A stretch of 6,838 bases of DNA from Desulfobacteraceae bacterium (GTDB lineage: Bacteria; Desulfobacterota; DSM-4660; Desulfatiglandales; Desulfatiglandaceae). Below the pieces are notes generated by a model, which saw nothing but the letters and a program-made list of their open reading frames with translations, had not been told where the DNA came from and did no database searches. The position numbers were made by a program, and so were the translations under genes. The stretch lies in NCBI GenBank assembly GCA_020349865.1, contig CP070700.1:1908177-1915014 (forward strand). Reading direction: 5' to 3'. Positions 6,585 through 6,838 of this stretch are shown one piece after another; position 1 is the stretch's first letter, and each line of letters begins with the position of its first letter.

Positions 6585-6633
6585 GTGACTGTTTAGCTTT
6601 TTTTGCACTATTTTCAAGGCGCTAAACTGTTAC
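6585..6633. repeat. imperfect palindromic intergenic repeat, short copy
   Basis: The arms GTGACTGTTTAGC (6585-6597) and GCTAAACTGTTAC (6621-6633) are inverted repeats with two mismatches in 13. Read on the minus strand, the element starts GTAACAGTTTAGC, then six bases, then AAAATAGTGCAAAAA (6600-6614). This is the same order and spacing as the copy at 2127-2160. It lies 31 bases before the start of the kinase-like membrane protein gene, inside its presumed 5' region. Confidence 0.7.
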
Positions 6634-6687
6634 GAAGTTTGAAAATATTGCGAAAAAGGTTGTTACCATTTCCTAAATTTGATGATT

Positions 6688-6816
6688 TCGTAAAAAGTCT
6701 TATGGGAGGTCATTGCGAGGAGCGAAGCGACGAAGCAATCTCCTGATTTCAACTAATTACACCAATTGCGATTGCTTCGCTTCGCTCGCAATGACAGGTG
6801 AAATGACTTTTTACGA
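6688..6816. repeat. 129-base nested palindrome resembling a MITE
   Basis: The outer arms TCGTAAAAAGTC (6688-6699) and GACTTTTTACGA (6805-6816) are perfect 12-base inverted repeats. Nine bases inside each lies a second perfect 11-base pair, GTCATTGCGAG (6709-6719) and CTCGCAATGAC (6785-6795). These continue into GAAGCGACGAAGCAATC on the left and GATTGCTTCGCTTCG on the right, which pair with small gaps. The inner sequence resembles a widespread bacterial intergenic repeat that I recognise from memory. It has no coding capacity and no transposase nearby, so movement would need a transposase encoded elsewhere. Confidence 0.75.
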
Positions 6817-6838
6817 GTACATAAAGAGTAGATCGAAA

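Noticed and set aside
6688..6816. The palindrome as a CRISPR remnant or a tRNA-like gene
   Set aside because: There is one nested inverted repeat, not regularly spaced direct repeats, and no cloverleaf or conserved tRNA bases can be drawn.

Overview
The window looks like chromosomal DNA of an anaerobic bacterium of the Desulfobacterota (former Deltaproteobacteria). This is an inference. It rests on moderate GC content, an SCP2-type thiolase paired with a DUF35 protein, a prmA-rsmE gene pair, and palindromic intergenic repeats of a kind I associate from memory with that phylum. Nothing in the sequence fixes the genus. I see no rRNA, tRNA, CRISPR array, transposase gene or phage gene.

Left part (1-2046). 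A 440-base leader region carries a near-consensus sigma-70-type promoter (232-260), a pyrimidine-rich tract and a small palindrome. It precedes a two-gene operon: an SCP2-type thiolase (441-1607) and a DUF35 zinc-ribbon/OB-fold protein (1612-2046), four bases apart. In characterised homologous systems the DUF35 partner binds the thiolase and helps hold the CoA substrate, so the two products probably form one acyl-CoA-processing complex. The substrate cannot be read from the sequence.

Middle part (2047-3930). An intergenic stretch with an imperfect palindromic repeat leads to prmA (2280-3176, ribosomal protein L11 methyltransferase) and rsmE (3166-3930, 16S rRNA m3U1498 methyltransferase). The two overlap by 11 bases and together form a housekeeping ribosome-modification unit.

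Right part (3931-6838). After a short convergent gap with an inverted repeat, one large minus-strand gene (4055-6553) encodes an 832-residue protein. Its N-terminal third resembles a protein kinase fold: a glycine-rich loop, an AMK lysine, a hinge-like segment and a VDF motif, but no recognisable catalytic-loop aspartate. It continues into a basic linker region and about eight hydrophobic segments. I do not recognise it as a named family, and it is the most unusual object here. Upstream of it lie a second copy of the palindromic repeat found before prmA and a 129-base nested palindrome resembling a MITE.
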